This document shows positions 51,325 through 61,134 of a stretch of 64,000 nucleotides of DNA, one piece after another. The stretch is from NCBI GenBank assembly GCA_003483745.1, contig DMYD01000042.1:32362-96361 (forward strand). Direction: 5' to 3'. Both the position numbers and the translations under genes were made by a program. How positions within the stretch are numbered: position 1 is the stretch's first letter; each line of letters begins with the position of its first letter. This DNA is from Roseburia sp. GTDB lineage: Bacteria; Bacillota; Clostridia; Lachnospirales; Lachnospiraceae. The notes beneath the pieces are model-generated. The model was given only the letters and a program-made list of their open reading frames with translations. It was not told the origin of the DNA and made no database searches.

Positions 51325-53366
51325 AGAAAGCTGACATAGGTGTTGCACTGTATCTACTGGCTGCAGTCATCTTTTTTATAGTGCCAATCAGTTCCAATTT
51401 GCTCGATGTTATGCTGGCACTGAATATTTCAATTGCGTTGATAGTTCTTTTTAATACATTGTTTGTAAAAGAAGTACTGGATATGTCTTTTTTTCCGACA
51501 TTACTTTTGTTTACAACAATTTTTCGAATTTCCCTGAATGTATCTTCAACACGACTGATCTTAACCACTGGTGCCCCGGGTAATGTTGTACAGACATTCG
51601 GTCAATTTGTTGGTGGCGGTGATCTGATCGTCGGTGCCATCGTATTTATCATCCTGGTTATCATCCAGTTTGTTGTCATTAATAAAGGTTCTGAACGTGT
51701 TGCTGAGGTAACAGCGAGATTTACACTTGATGCGATGCCTGGTAAACAGATGGCAATCGATGCTGATTTAAATACCGGAGCGATTACGGAAAAACAGGCA
51801 AGGGAACGAAGAAATAAGATTCAGGAAGAGTCCGCATTCTTTGGTTCCATGGATGGTGCTACCAAGTATGTAAAAGGAGATGCAGCTGCTGGTCTTATCA
51901 TCACGTTTGTAAACCTTGCAGGTGGAACTATCATGGGTATACTGCGAGGTGGAATGAGTTTTCAGGAAGCCATTGAACATTATGGTGTACTTACAATCGG
52001 TGATGGACTTTCTTCTCAGATTCCATCTCTTCTGATTTCACTTGCAACTGGTATTCTTGTCACAAAAGCTTCTAAGGAAGCAGATTTTTCCAATATTCTG
52101 GTCAGCCAGTTATTTGGTATTCCAAAGGTACTTTATATTGTAGGTACCACACTGGCGATTTTGGGAATTGCAACACCGCTAAATACTTTATTGTTTCTTG
52201 CGTTTGGTGCAACTTTTATTATTGCGGGAAGGCAGGTCGACAAGAATATCGGTATTGAGAGTATAGAAGAAGAAGTCAATACGGCGGAAACAGAAGCGGA
52301 AGAGATACGAAAACCGGAAAATGTTGTGTCACTGCTTCAGGTTGATCCGATTGAACTTGAATTCGGATATGGTATTATTCCATTGGCAGATGTAAACCAG
52401 GGAGGAGATTTGCTGGATCGTGTTGTTATGATACGAAGACAGATTGCCCTTGAACTTGGTACTATAGTACCTATCATACGTTTGAGAGATAATATTCAGT
52501 TAAATCCGAATCAATATATTATTAAGATAAAAGGAGTACAGGTAACGGAAGGAGAAATCCTTTTTGATCATTATATGGCAATGAATCCAGGTTATGTAGA
52601 GGAGGAGATTACCGGTATTCCTACGTTTGAACCTTCTTTCCACCTTCCGGCGATCTGGATTACAGAAAGCCAGCGTGAACGTGCGGAGAGTCTGGGATAT
52701 ACGGTTGTTGATCCGCCGTCGATTATTGCAACGCATTTGACAGAGGTGATCCGGTCACATATTGCAGAACTGCTTACCAGACAGGATGTACAGAATCTTG
52801 TCAATAATCTGAAAGAAAGCAATCCGGTACTTGTGGACGAGCTGATTCCTAAAATGCTTGGTCTTGGTGAAGTTCAGAAGGTATTACAGAATCTGTTGGA
52901 TGAGGGAATTTCAATCCGCGATCTTCTGACAATTTTTGAAACGCTTGCAGATCATGCAGCGACAACGAGAGACACGGATGTTTTGACAGAATATGTACGT
53001 CAGAGTTTAAAGAGAGCCATTTCCAGCAAGTACTTTCCTGCAAATGAGACAACCAGCGTCATAACGCTTGATCCGAAGGTTGAGCAGGAAATTATGGCTT
53101 CCGTAAAGCAGACAGAGCAGGGAGCATATCTTACACTTGACCCGGAGACAACAAAAGCGATCATGAACTCTGTACAGAATGAAGTGACGAAACTTGAAAA
53201 CATGGGCAAAACGCCAATCGTGATCACATCTCCAATTGTTCGAATGTACTTTAAAAAATTGACGGAAGATTACTTTAAGGATTTGATTGTAGTTTCATAT
53301 AATGAAATTGAATCAAATGTAGAATTACAGTCAGTAGGGATAATCAGCAGGGATGGTGACAAGTAA
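51321..53366 (+). CDS. flhA: Flagellar export gate protein FlhA
   Basis: A 681-residue gate protein. Eight N-terminal membrane helices precede the cytoplasmic nonameric ring domain. Landmarks are FPTLLLFTTIFRISLNVSST, FVVINKGSERVAEVTARFTLDAMPGKQMAIDADL (in parts) and QIPSLLISLATGILVTK. It is the docking platform for chaperone-substrate complexes. ATG behind AGGGAGGATAGG, coupled to flhB by ATGA. Confidence 0.98.
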   Translation: MKKADIGVALYLLAAVIFFIVPISSNLLDVMLALNISIALIVLFNTLFVKEVLDMSFFPTLLLFTTIFRISLNVSSTRLILTTGAPGNVVQTFGQFVGGGDLIVGAIVFIILVIIQFVVINKGSERVAEVTARFTLDAMPGKQMAIDADLNTGAITEKQARERRNKIQEESAFFGSMDGATKYVKGDAAAGLIITFVNLAGGTIMGILRGGMSFQEAIEHYGVLTIGDGLSSQIPSLLISLATGILVTKASKEADFSNILVSQLFGIPKVLYIVGTTLAILGIATPLNTLLFLAFGATFIIAGRQVDKNIGIESIEEEVNTAETEAEEIRKPENVVSLLQVDPIELEFGYGIIPLADVNQGGDLLDRVVMIRRQIALELGTIVPIIRLRDNIQLNPNQYIIKIKGVQVTEGEILFDHYMAMNPGYVEEEITGIPTFEPSFHLPAIWITESQRERAESLGYTVVDPPSIIATHLTEVIRSHIAELLTRQDVQNLVNNLKESNPVLVDELIPKMLGLGEVQKVLQNLLDEGISIRDLLTIFETLADHAATTRDTDVLTEYVRQSLKRAISSKYFPANETTSVITLDPKVEQEIMASVKQTEQGAYLTLDPETTKAIMNSVQNEVTKLENMGKTPIVITSPIVRMYFKKLTEDYFKDLIVVSYNEIESNVELQSVGIISRDGDK

Positions 53367-53367
53367 A

Positions 53368-54618
53368 ATGACTATAAATAAGTATCAGGGAAAAACAAAA
53401 GAAGAGGCAATCGAAAAAGCAAAACGGGAACTTGGTGAAGGCGCGGTTGTAATGAATGTAAAGGAAATCAAACCAACAGGGATGTTTAAAGCCTGGAAGA
53501 ATTCCGTGTTTGAGGTTACGGCTGCAAAAGAAGAAAAGGAAAATTTTGTAGATCCGAGACAGGTCGCTGATCTGACAGCAAAGACCGTACAGACATTGAA
53601 TCTGGCGGCAGATGAGAACATCAGTCCAAAAGAGTTTTTAAGTGACAGAACACCAGATATCCTGTCAGGGCATCATACAAATGCGCCAGAGCTGCATGCA
53701 AAAGACGGATTAGAAAAAAGACTGGAGAATCTTTCTAATATTCTGGAAAAACAGTTGTCAGCAGAGGAAAACAGACAGAAAGAAGTAAAGGAAGAAGAAA
53801 AAGAGCATTCGGTTGTAAATCCGGAGGGATTGCAGTTTATAAAAATGCTTTACAGGACATTGCTGGAAAATGAAGTAAACGAAAAGTATGTGAATCAGAT
53901 CTTAGATGAAGCAGAGAAAGTGATGCACAGTGGAAGCAGTGTGGATGTAATATTGTCTAATGTATACCAGAAAATGATCTTAAAATTAGGACAGCCGGAT
54001 ACAATCTGTACTTCAGGGAAAAAACCAAGAATTATTTTCTTTGTTGGTCCGACAGGCGTTGGAAAAACAACCACGATTGCTAAGATCGCATCCAAGTATA
54101 AGCTGGAGATGGGAATGAAGATAGCATTCCTGACAGCGGATACATATCGTATTGCGGCTACAGAACAACTGCGTGTGTATGCAAATATTCTGGATGCACC
54201 AATGAGTATCATTTATTCATCCGAGGAGATGAATGCAGCCATCGAGAGAGTCGGTGAGTATGATCTTATTTTTGTTGATACGGCAGGTTTTTCACATAAG
54301 AATGATGAACAGTGTAATGACATGAAAAAAATGCTTGCGGGACTTGATGAAGCATATGAAAGAGAGGTATATCTGGTAGTAAGTGCAACAACCAAGTATA
54401 AGGATCTCTTGGAAATTGCAGACCGCTATAAGGAGATTGCTGAGTACAAGCTGATATTTACAAAGCTGGATGAAACAGAGGCATATGGTAATATTTATAA
54501 TATTAAAATGTATTCTGGAGCACCGCTTTCCTATATGACAAATGGACAAAATGTACCAGATGACATAGAGGAATTTAATACACAAAAAATAGTAAAACAA
54601 CTTCTGGGAGGCAGATAA
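53368..54618 (+). CDS. flhF: Flagellar biosynthesis GTPase FlhF
   Basis: A 416-residue SRP-type GTPase that sets flagellum number or position. KYQGKTKEEAIEKAKRELGE is the FlhF N-terminus, followed by a charged linker. The G domain has FFVGPTGVGKTTTIAKIA (G1), TADTYRIAATEQLRVY, FVDTAGFSHKN (G3) and TKLDETEAYGNI (G4). The ATG at 53368 is preferred over 53353 because conservation starts there and GGTGA is eight bases upstream. It acts with FlhG. Confidence 0.95.
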   Translation: MTINKYQGKTKEEAIEKAKRELGEGAVVMNVKEIKPTGMFKAWKNSVFEVTAAKEEKENFVDPRQVADLTAKTVQTLNLAADENISPKEFLSDRTPDILSGHHTNAPELHAKDGLEKRLENLSNILEKQLSAEENRQKEVKEEEKEHSVVNPEGLQFIKMLYRTLLENEVNEKYVNQILDEAEKVMHSGSSVDVILSNVYQKMILKLGQPDTICTSGKKPRIIFFVGPTGVGKTTTIAKIASKYKLEMGMKIAFLTADTYRIAATEQLRVYANILDAPMSIIYSSEEMNAAIERVGEYDLIFVDTAGFSHKNDEQCNDMKKMLAGLDEAYEREVYLVVSATTKYKDLLEIADRYKEIAEYKLIFTKLDETEAYGNIYNIKMYSGAPLSYMTNGQNVPDDIEEFNTQKIVKQLLGGR

Positions 54619-54622
54619 TGAT

Positions 54623-55501
54623 ATGGATCAGGCTCAAAATCTCAGAAATGTAATTAAAATAAAAAATCAGAGTCGGAAACTGGATGCACGAGTAATTACC
54701 GTGACGAGTGGAAAAGGTGGAGTTGGAAAGTCAAATGTTGCAGTAAATCTTGCTGTGCAGATCAGTAAAATGGGTAAGAAAGTCCTGATTTTTGATGCTG
54801 ATTTTGGCCTTGCCAATGTTGAAGTTATGTTTGGAGCAGTTCCACGGTATAATCTGGGAGATTTTCTGTTCCAGGGGAAAAATATGACAGAAATCATAAC
54901 AGAAGGCCCGGTGGGGATTGGATTTATTTCAGGCGGAGCAGGGGTCTTGAGTATGAATCAGCTCGCAGAGGAACAGATCAGATATTTAGTCCGCGGGTTG
55001 GCGGAATTAGATCAGTATGCAGATGTGATCCTGATTGATACAGGAGCAGGAATTTCCAGTCAGGTTATGGAATTTGTAATGGCAAGTCCGGAAGTACTCG
55101 TTGTTACAACACCGGAACCGAGTTCTTTGACGGATTCTTATTCATTGTTAAAAGCACTATATCATAATCCTTCATTTTCGCGTGAACAGACAGATATCCG
55201 GATTATATCGAACCGGGTGGTATCGAGTGAGGAGGGACAGCAGGTATATGAAAAATTGAATTCTGTGGTAGAACAGTTCTTAGACGGCTCTGTGAATTAT
55301 CTTGGAATGATCCCTCAGGATCATATGCTTGAACGTTCGGTAAGACAGCAAAAACCTGTTTCACTCAATGCACCGATGGCAAAGTCGGCAAGAGCGTTTG
55401 AAGTTATGGCATCTAATCTGATTTTACAGGAACAGAACCTGCCGGATAAGCGGTTGGGGATTGCCAGAATGTTTTCTGATTTCTGGCGAAAGAAATACTA
55501 A
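54623..55501 (+). CDS. flhG: MinD-like ATPase FlhG (YlxH)
   Basis: A 292-residue MinD/ParA-type ATPase. The deviant Walker A is TSGKGGVGKSNVAVNLA; IFDADFGLANVEVMFG and LIDTGAGISSQVMEF follow. The C-terminal amphipathic helix (IARMFSDFWRKKY) would bind membrane. It stimulates FlhF GTPase and limits flagellum number. ATG four bases after flhF. Confidence 0.96.
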   Translation: MDQAQNLRNVIKIKNQSRKLDARVITVTSGKGGVGKSNVAVNLAVQISKMGKKVLIFDADFGLANVEVMFGAVPRYNLGDFLFQGKNMTEIITEGPVGIGFISGGAGVLSMNQLAEEQIRYLVRGLAELDQYADVILIDTGAGISSQVMEFVMASPEVLVVTTPEPSSLTDSYSLLKALYHNPSFSREQTDIRIISNRVVSSEEGQQVYEKLNSVVEQFLDGSVNYLGMIPQDHMLERSVRQQKPVSLNAPMAKSARAFEVMASNLILQEQNLPDKRLGIARMFSDFWRKKY

Positions 55502-55513
55502 GGAGGAATGGAT

Positions 55514-56275
55514 ATGAAGGTTTCAGACATTATACGTATAGGCGACAAGATTGATATCCGTGTTCTTCAGGAAGTTGAACAGGCAGAGAAGACAGATGTC
55601 ACAGTTAAAACATATAAAAGTAAAGTGCTTGATTTCCGCTCAAATGGAAATATAGAAATTGCGATGCCGATGGAGGCAGGCAAACTGGTATTGTTACAGC
55701 TTGGAGTTCGTTATGAACTTGTGTTTTTCTCGCGCGAATCACTGTATCGTGCGGTTGGTCAGGTGAAAGAACGATATAAAAAAGATAATATATATATGCT
55801 GGAGATGGAATTGAAATCCCAGCCGGAAAAATTCCAGCGGAGAGAATATTTCAGATATCCATGTCTTTTAGATTTTAAATATTATGATCTGACTGCAGAG
55901 CAGGCTATGCTTGACAGTGTGGAGGCTATTTTTTCCGAAATTCGTGATGAACATTTTTATGAGAAAGAACGAAAAGGAAAAATCATGGATCTAAGTGGTG
56001 GAGGAATCCGTTTTACAACAGAACAGGAACAGAAACCGGGTACATGGATCTTAGTAGAATTAAGACTGAAGAGCCAGACAATGGATAATCAGTATTATAT
56101 TGTTGCAAATGTGATTGAAACAAGTAAAATAGAATCAGCGGCAGAGTATAAATTTATGTCGCGTGCTAAGTTCAGTATCAAGAATGATCGGGTAAGAGAA
56201 GAGATTATCCGTTACATCTTCGAAGAAGAGAGAAGAATGCGTCAGCAAAATAGCAGTGAGAGGATAAAAAAATGA
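55514..56275 (+). CDS. YcgR/MotI-like PilZ protein (c-di-GMP-responsive flagellar brake)
   Basis: A 253-residue protein with an N-terminal YcgR-type domain (VLDFRSNGNIEIAMPMEAGKLVLL) and a C-terminal PilZ domain. Both c-di-GMP motifs are intact: RREYFR (R-x-x-x-R) near residue 110 and DLSGGGIRF (D-x-S-x-x-G) near residue 155. In B. subtilis MotI (YpfA) disengages the stator when c-di-GMP binds. The ATG at 55514 has AGGAGG seven bases upstream; an ATG at 55508 is too close. Confidence 0.93.
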   Translation: MKVSDIIRIGDKIDIRVLQEVEQAEKTDVTVKTYKSKVLDFRSNGNIEIAMPMEAGKLVLLQLGVRYELVFFSRESLYRAVGQVKERYKKDNIYMLEMELKSQPEKFQRREYFRYPCLLDFKYYDLTAEQAMLDSVEAIFSEIRDEHFYEKERKGKIMDLSGGGIRFTTEQEQKPGTWILVELRLKSQTMDNQYYIVANVIETSKIESAAEYKFMSRAKFSIKNDRVREEIIRYIFEEERRMRQQNSSERIKK

Positions 56276-57336
56276 AAAAAAATATTCTGGTTGTTGATGA
56301 CTCTGCACTCATGAGAAGGGTGATCTGTGATATTATTAACTCAGATGAAACATTTCAGGCAATCGATACCTGCAGAGACGGTCTGGATGCACTTGAGAAA
56401 TTAAGGGCAAAAAGATATGACGGCGTGGTGTTGGATGTTAATATGCCGCGGATGGATGGACTTGCTTTATTAGAGCAGCTTCAGAAAGAAAGAATCCGTG
56501 CAACGGTCATTATGGTTAGTACTACGACTACAAAAGATGCCGAAGTTACCATGCTTGCCATGGAACGTGGAGCAGTTGATTTTGTGCCGAAACCAACAAA
56601 TGTGATCGAGGCAAAAGGTGAAGCATTTAAGGGTAAACTTCTTGGAGTGCTGAATGCGGTTTTAAAAACACAGAAAATGGCTTTGGGTAGAAAATCAGCC
56701 GAAACACCGGAAAAAGTGGTTTTGCGCAGAAGCACGGAGCCGGTTCGTGGTGGAAACAAATTAGTCGCATTAGCATGTTCGACAGGAGGTCCGAAGGCTC
56801 TTCAGAGTGTGATACCTTATCTTCCTAAAAATCTGAATGCACCAATGGTTTTAGTGCAGCATATGCCGGCTGGATTTACAAAATCCATGGCGGACAGACT
56901 TAATGAAGTCAGTGATATACATGTAAAAGAAGCGGAAGATGGAGATGTGCTCCAAAAGGGAACGATATATATTGCTCCCGGAGGAAAGCATATGGAAGTA
57001 AAGAAAAGTCCTGACGGAAGCCATAAAATCAGACTTAACGATGAACTGCCACCAATCGGCGGGTTAAAACCGTGTGCAGACATTACATATGATTCTTTAC
57101 GAACCTGTGGATATGATCAGATCGTATGTGTTGTACTAACCGGTATGGGAGCAGATGGTACCAAGGGAATTAAATCCTTAGCAAAGAGTAAGCCGGTATA
57201 TGTGATATCACAGAATGCCGAGACTTGTGTGGTATACGGAATGCCTAAGTCGATTGCAGAAACCGGACTGGTAAATGAAGTGGTTCCTCTTACACAGGTT
57301 GCTCAAACAATAACAAAGAATGTGGGGGTACAGTAA
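56272..57336 (+). CDS. cheB: Chemotaxis protein-glutamate methylesterase CheB
   Basis: A 354-residue enzyme that demethylates and deamidates chemoreceptors. The receiver has Asp9/Asp10 and Asp55 (VVLDVNMPRMDG). The methylesterase domain has ACSTGGPKAL (catalytic Ser), VQHMPAGFTKSMA (His) and LTGMGADGTKG (Asp). The ATG overlaps the PilZ gene stop (ATGA). CheR, its methylating partner, is not in this window. Confidence 0.98.
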   Translation: MKKNILVVDDSALMRRVICDIINSDETFQAIDTCRDGLDALEKLRAKRYDGVVLDVNMPRMDGLALLEQLQKERIRATVIMVSTTTTKDAEVTMLAMERGAVDFVPKPTNVIEAKGEAFKGKLLGVLNAVLKTQKMALGRKSAETPEKVVLRRSTEPVRGGNKLVALACSTGGPKALQSVIPYLPKNLNAPMVLVQHMPAGFTKSMADRLNEVSDIHVKEAEDGDVLQKGTIYIAPGGKHMEVKKSPDGSHKIRLNDELPPIGGLKPCADITYDSLRTCGYDQIVCVVLTGMGADGTKGIKSLAKSKPVYVISQNAETCVVYGMPKSIAETGLVNEVVPLTQVAQTITKNVGVQ

Positions 57337-57337
57337 T

Positions 57338-59452
57338 ATGGATGTAAGCCAATATCTTGAGATTTTTATTGATGAAACGGAAGAACATCTGCAGACCTTA
57401 AGTGACTGCATTATGGAACTTGAAAAAGAACCGGAAAATATGGATACGATCAATGAAATTTTCCGTGCAGCCCATTCCTTAAAAGGTATGGCAGGTACAA
57501 TGGGATTTAAGCGTATGCAGCGCCTGACCCATGATATGGAAAATGTTTTCCAGGAAGTCAGAAGTGATAAAGTTAAAGTTAACAGCAATATGATCGATCT
57601 GCTCTTTAAATGTCTTGATGCCATTGAAAGCTATCTGAACAATGTAAAGGCAAGTTCCGATGAGGGAACAGAAGACAACGAGTTGATCATTAAAGAATTG
57701 AATGATTTTATTGCCGGTGAAGAGAATGCGGAGAAGAAAGCAGAAGCGGCTCCGGCTTCTAAGGCAGAAAATGCAGATGATGCTGCTAAAAATGGCGAAA
57801 AGAAGTATTTTGAATTTGAATTAAACAGTTCAGATCGCACAAAGTTAAAAGAGGCAGAGGATGGCGGTTTACATATTTATGGTATGACCGTATATATCCA
57901 GAAAGAATGTTTGCTGAAAGCTGCCCGTGCATTCCTGGTATTTAAGGCAGTGGAAGAGTTTGGACAGATTATTGTGTACAATCCGACTTCGCAGGAAATA
58001 GAGGATGAGCATTTTGAAAATGACTTCAGCTTCTTTATTGCATCAGAGGAACCGTATGATAAGATTTTACAGGCAGCCCAGTCAGTATCTGAAATTGAAA
58101 AAGTAGTTGGTGAAGAGGTAAAATGCGAGGTGCTTGCAGAAAAACAGGCGCAGGCAGAAAAGGCAGCGGCAGAAGAAGCTGCAAAGAATGAGACACCTGC
58201 TCCGGCAGAAGCAGCACCGGCTCCGGAAGCAAAAGCAGCACCGGCAAAGGCACCAGCAGCCCAGAATAATAAAAAACAGACTGTAGCAAAACCGGTAACA
58301 AACCGAACGGTACGTGTTGATATTGAAAAACTGGATGCATTAATGAACCAGGTATCAGAGCTTATTATTGCAAAGAACAGTCTTGTTGCAATCGGATCTA
58401 CGGAATCAGGTGATTTCCAGAATCAGACCTATCATGAGCAGATTGAATACCTTGAGCGTATTACAACAAATCTGCATGAGTCGGTTATGAAAGTTCGAAT
58501 GGTTCCAATCGAGAGCGTTGTAAATAAGTTCCCTCGAATGATCCGTGATCTTTCAAGAAAACTCAATAAAAAGATGGAACTTTATATGACTGGTGAGGAT
58601 ACCGAACTTGACCGTACTGTTGTAGATCAGATTGGTGATCCGCTGCAGCATTTACTGCGTAACTCTGCAGATCATGGACTTGAGGATAATGAGACACGTA
58701 TTGCCCTCGGCAAACCGGAAGTGGGAAGCATTTTCTTAAATGCATTCCAGGAAGGAAACAATGTCATCATTCAGGTAGGAGATGATGGTGCAGGTATCGA
58801 TGTGGCTGCAGTACGTGATAAAGCAATTGAGAGAGGTATTATCACCGAGGAACAGGCTGAGAGCATGAGCCAGAAAGATATCATCAATATCCTGTTCCTG
58901 CCAAGTTTCTCTATGTCAAAGACAATCACCGATATTTCAGGACGAGGCGTTGGACTTGATGTAGTAAAATCTAACATTGAAGCATTAGGCGGAGATGTTG
59001 AGGTTAAGACGGCAATGGGTGAGGGTACTACCTTTACAGTACGTCTGCCACTTACTCTTGCAATCATTCAGGCTCTGATGGTAGAAGTAAGAGATGAAAA
59101 ATATGCGATCGCACTTGGTTCTATTTCCAATATTGAAGATATTCCGGTTAAGGATATCAAATATGTGGAGGCACAGGAAGTAATTCATCTGCGTGGCAAG
59201 GTTATCCCGTTAGTAAGACTCGACAAAGTGCTTGATCTTGAGCCGAGGGAAGAGCCGGAGAGTCTGACCGTTGTTATTGTAACGAAAGGTGACAGCATGG
59301 CAGGTCTTGTGGTTGATAATCTGATTGGACAGCAGGAGATCGTAATCAAGTCACTTGGAAAATACATTGACAATAACAAGCTGATCAGCGGTGCAACGAT
59401 TCTTGGAGATGGCGAAGTTGCATTGATCTTAGATGTGAATACGTTAATGTAA
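57338..59452 (+). CDS. cheA: Chemotaxis histidine kinase CheA
   Basis: A 704-residue kinase. P1 has His46 (FRAAHSLKGMAG). P2 (about 155-260) is the CheY-binding domain. An Ala/Pro/Glu-rich linker follows, then P3 dimerisation and P4 kinase with N-box LLRNSADHGLED, VGDDGAGID and GRGVGLDVVKSNIE. P5 at the C-terminus is CheW-like. The ATG at 57338 (MDVSQYLEIF) starts conservation; a GTG at 57320 lies inside cheB. It phosphorylates CheY and CheB. Confidence 0.98.
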   Translation: MDVSQYLEIFIDETEEHLQTLSDCIMELEKEPENMDTINEIFRAAHSLKGMAGTMGFKRMQRLTHDMENVFQEVRSDKVKVNSNMIDLLFKCLDAIESYLNNVKASSDEGTEDNELIIKELNDFIAGEENAEKKAEAAPASKAENADDAAKNGEKKYFEFELNSSDRTKLKEAEDGGLHIYGMTVYIQKECLLKAARAFLVFKAVEEFGQIIVYNPTSQEIEDEHFENDFSFFIASEEPYDKILQAAQSVSEIEKVVGEEVKCEVLAEKQAQAEKAAAEEAAKNETPAPAEAAPAPEAKAAPAKAPAAQNNKKQTVAKPVTNRTVRVDIEKLDALMNQVSELIIAKNSLVAIGSTESGDFQNQTYHEQIEYLERITTNLHESVMKVRMVPIESVVNKFPRMIRDLSRKLNKKMELYMTGEDTELDRTVVDQIGDPLQHLLRNSADHGLEDNETRIALGKPEVGSIFLNAFQEGNNVIIQVGDDGAGIDVAAVRDKAIERGIITEEQAESMSQKDIINILFLPSFSMSKTITDISGRGVGLDVVKSNIEALGGDVEVKTAMGEGTTFTVRLPLTLAIIQALMVEVRDEKYAIALGSISNIEDIPVKDIKYVEAQEVIHLRGKVIPLVRLDKVLDLEPREEPESLTVVIVTKGDSMAGLVVDNLIGQQEIVIKSLGKYIDNNKLISGATILGDGEVALILDVNTLM

Positions 59453-59467
59453 TGGAGGGTACTTAGC

Positions 59468-59914
59468 ATGGCAAATAACAATCTTGAAACAACGGAAAAA
59501 GAATCCAAACAATATATCGTTGTCATGGTGGGCAGTGAACAGTATGGAATTGATATCAGCTATATTGATAATATTGTCCGCATGCAGAAAATTACAAGAG
59601 TTCCAAAGGTACAAACATATTTTAAAGGTGTGATCAACCTTCGTGGTGAGGTTGTTCCGGTTATGAGTGTACGTAAGAAAATGGGACTTGAAGATGATGT
59701 GCTGACGAATGCAAGCAGAATCATTATTTTAAAATTAGAGGAGAATGCTTCCTTAGGTGTCATTGTAGACGAAGTAAGAGAAGTTGTAAATTTAAGTGAG
59801 GATGAAATTGATAAAGTTTCCAATAAAGGAAGATTTATCAATGGAATCGGCAAGCATGGAGATCAGCTGATTTCTCTGCTTGAGATCAACGCACTGGTAG
59901 AAGAAAACAATTAG
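59468..59914 (+). CDS. cheW: Chemotaxis adaptor CheW
   Basis: A 148-residue coupling protein made of the SH3-like CheW fold. YGIDISYIDNIVRMQKITRV, YFKGVINLRGEVVPVMSVRK and LGVIVDEVREVVNLSEDEI are typical. It links the receptor tips to CheA P5. ATG behind AATGGAGGGTAC. Confidence 0.98.
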   Translation: MANNNLETTEKESKQYIVVMVGSEQYGIDISYIDNIVRMQKITRVPKVQTYFKGVINLRGEVVPVMSVRKKMGLEDDVLTNASRIIILKLEENASLGVIVDEVREVVNLSEDEIDKVSNKGRFINGIGKHGDQLISLLEINALVEENN

Positions 59915-59921
59915 TAAAAGG

Positions 59922-59950
59922 GTGGGATTTTATAGAATATAAAGTCCCAC
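59922..59950 (+). promoter_or_regulatory. Hairpin in the cheW-cheC gap
   Basis: GTGGGATTTTATA (59922-59934) pairs with TATAAAGTCCCAC (59938-59950) through 13 pairs including one wobble, with loop GAA. No T-run follows, so an mRNA processing or stability element is more likely than a terminator. Confidence 0.6.
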
Positions 59951-59995
59951 CGGATCTTTACCTGATGTGCAAAATGAGAGGAGAATCAGCAATTC

Positions 59996-60616
59996 ATGGG
60001 TAATTTAACGTTGGAAGACGTAAATAATATGTATCTCGATGTCTTAAAAGAGATTGGTAATATCGGTGCAGGAAATGCAACTACGGCAATTGCAAATATG
60101 CTTGGTATGAAAATTGACATGAATGTTCCGAATGTAAAACTGATGGAAGTTTCAAAACTTGGAACAGCAGTCGGAGCAGAGGATGAAACAATTGTTGGCA
60201 TTTTCTTAGAGGTAATGAATGATATCGAGGGAAGTATGATGTTCCTGGTAGATATTCCATCGGCACGTTATCTTGTCAACAAGCTGATGATGGAAGATGT
60301 GCCGGCGGACAAACCGTTTGATGAAATGGAATTATCTGCATTAAAAGAAATAGGAAACATCATTGCAGGTTCTTATTTGTCAGCTCTTTCTTCTATGACA
60401 AATCTTGTGATTTCTCCGTCTGTTCCATATATTGCGGTAGATATGGCAGCTTCTATTTTAAGTGTGCCGGCTATTGAGTTTGGGCAGTTTGGTGACAATG
60501 CACTGCTGATTCAGACTGAGATCTGCGCGGACGTGGCAATCAACGGATATTTTATATTGATGCCGGAGCAGGGATCCTATGAGAAGATATTAACGTCACT
60601 TGGAATCTCACTGTAA
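59996..60616 (+). CDS. cheC: CheY-P phosphatase CheC
   Basis: A 206-residue CheC. Both E-x-x-N motifs are present: LKEIGNIGAGNATTAI near residue 18 and LKEIGNIIAGSYLSAL near residue 115. It dephosphorylates CheY-P and pairs with CheD, whose gene follows after 12 bases. ATG with GAGAGGAG about 13 bases upstream. Confidence 0.97.
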   Translation: MGNLTLEDVNNMYLDVLKEIGNIGAGNATTAIANMLGMKIDMNVPNVKLMEVSKLGTAVGAEDETIVGIFLEVMNDIEGSMMFLVDIPSARYLVNKLMMEDVPADKPFDEMELSALKEIGNIIAGSYLSALSSMTNLVISPSVPYIAVDMAASILSVPAIEFGQFGDNALLIQTEICADVAINGYFILMPEQGSYEKILTSLGISL

Positions 60617-60628
60617 GGAGAAGGGTAT

Positions 60629-61114
60629 ATGAGCGAAGTAATAAAAGTGGGCATGGCAGATCTGAATATATGTAAAGCCCCTGATGTTATTACAACTTTG
60701 GGATTGGGTTCGTGCATTGGACTGATATTTTATGATCCGGTATCAAAAGTTGGGGGGATGGTTCATTATATGCTACCTGACAGTACAAAGGTCAGAAATA
60801 ACAGCAATATCGCAAAGTTTGCAGATACAGGGATTGATGAACTATTACGTCGGGTAATTGCAGCAGGAGCAAATAGAAGCAGATTGATCGCTAAAATTGC
60901 CGGTGGTGCAAGAATGTTTGAAGTAAGCGGATTGTCAGATGTTGGTAATATCGGTGCAAGAAATGCAGAAGCAGCAAAGGCAAAATTAAAGCAGCTCGGA
61001 ATCAGGCTTGTTGCTGAAGATACAGGACTTAATTATGGACGTACGGTTGAGCTTCATTGTGATACTGGAGAGTTTTATATCAAGTCGGTAGGCAAACCGT
61101 TAAAGATTATCTGA
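60629..61114 (+). CDS. cheD: Chemoreceptor glutamine deamidase CheD
   Basis: A 161-residue enzyme. GLGSCIGLIF carries the catalytic Cys, GGMVHYMLPDS the His, and AKIAGGARMFEV the conserved loop. It deamidates receptor glutamines and binds CheC, which it activates. ATG behind TAAGGAGAAGGG. Confidence 0.97.
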   Translation: MSEVIKVGMADLNICKAPDVITTLGLGSCIGLIFYDPVSKVGGMVHYMLPDSTKVRNNSNIAKFADTGIDELLRRVIAAGANRSRLIAKIAGGARMFEVSGLSDVGNIGARNAEAAKAKLKQLGIRLVAEDTGLNYGRTVELHCDTGEFYIKSVGKPLKII

Positions 61115-61134
61115 TAGAAAGGCATGGATGCATT

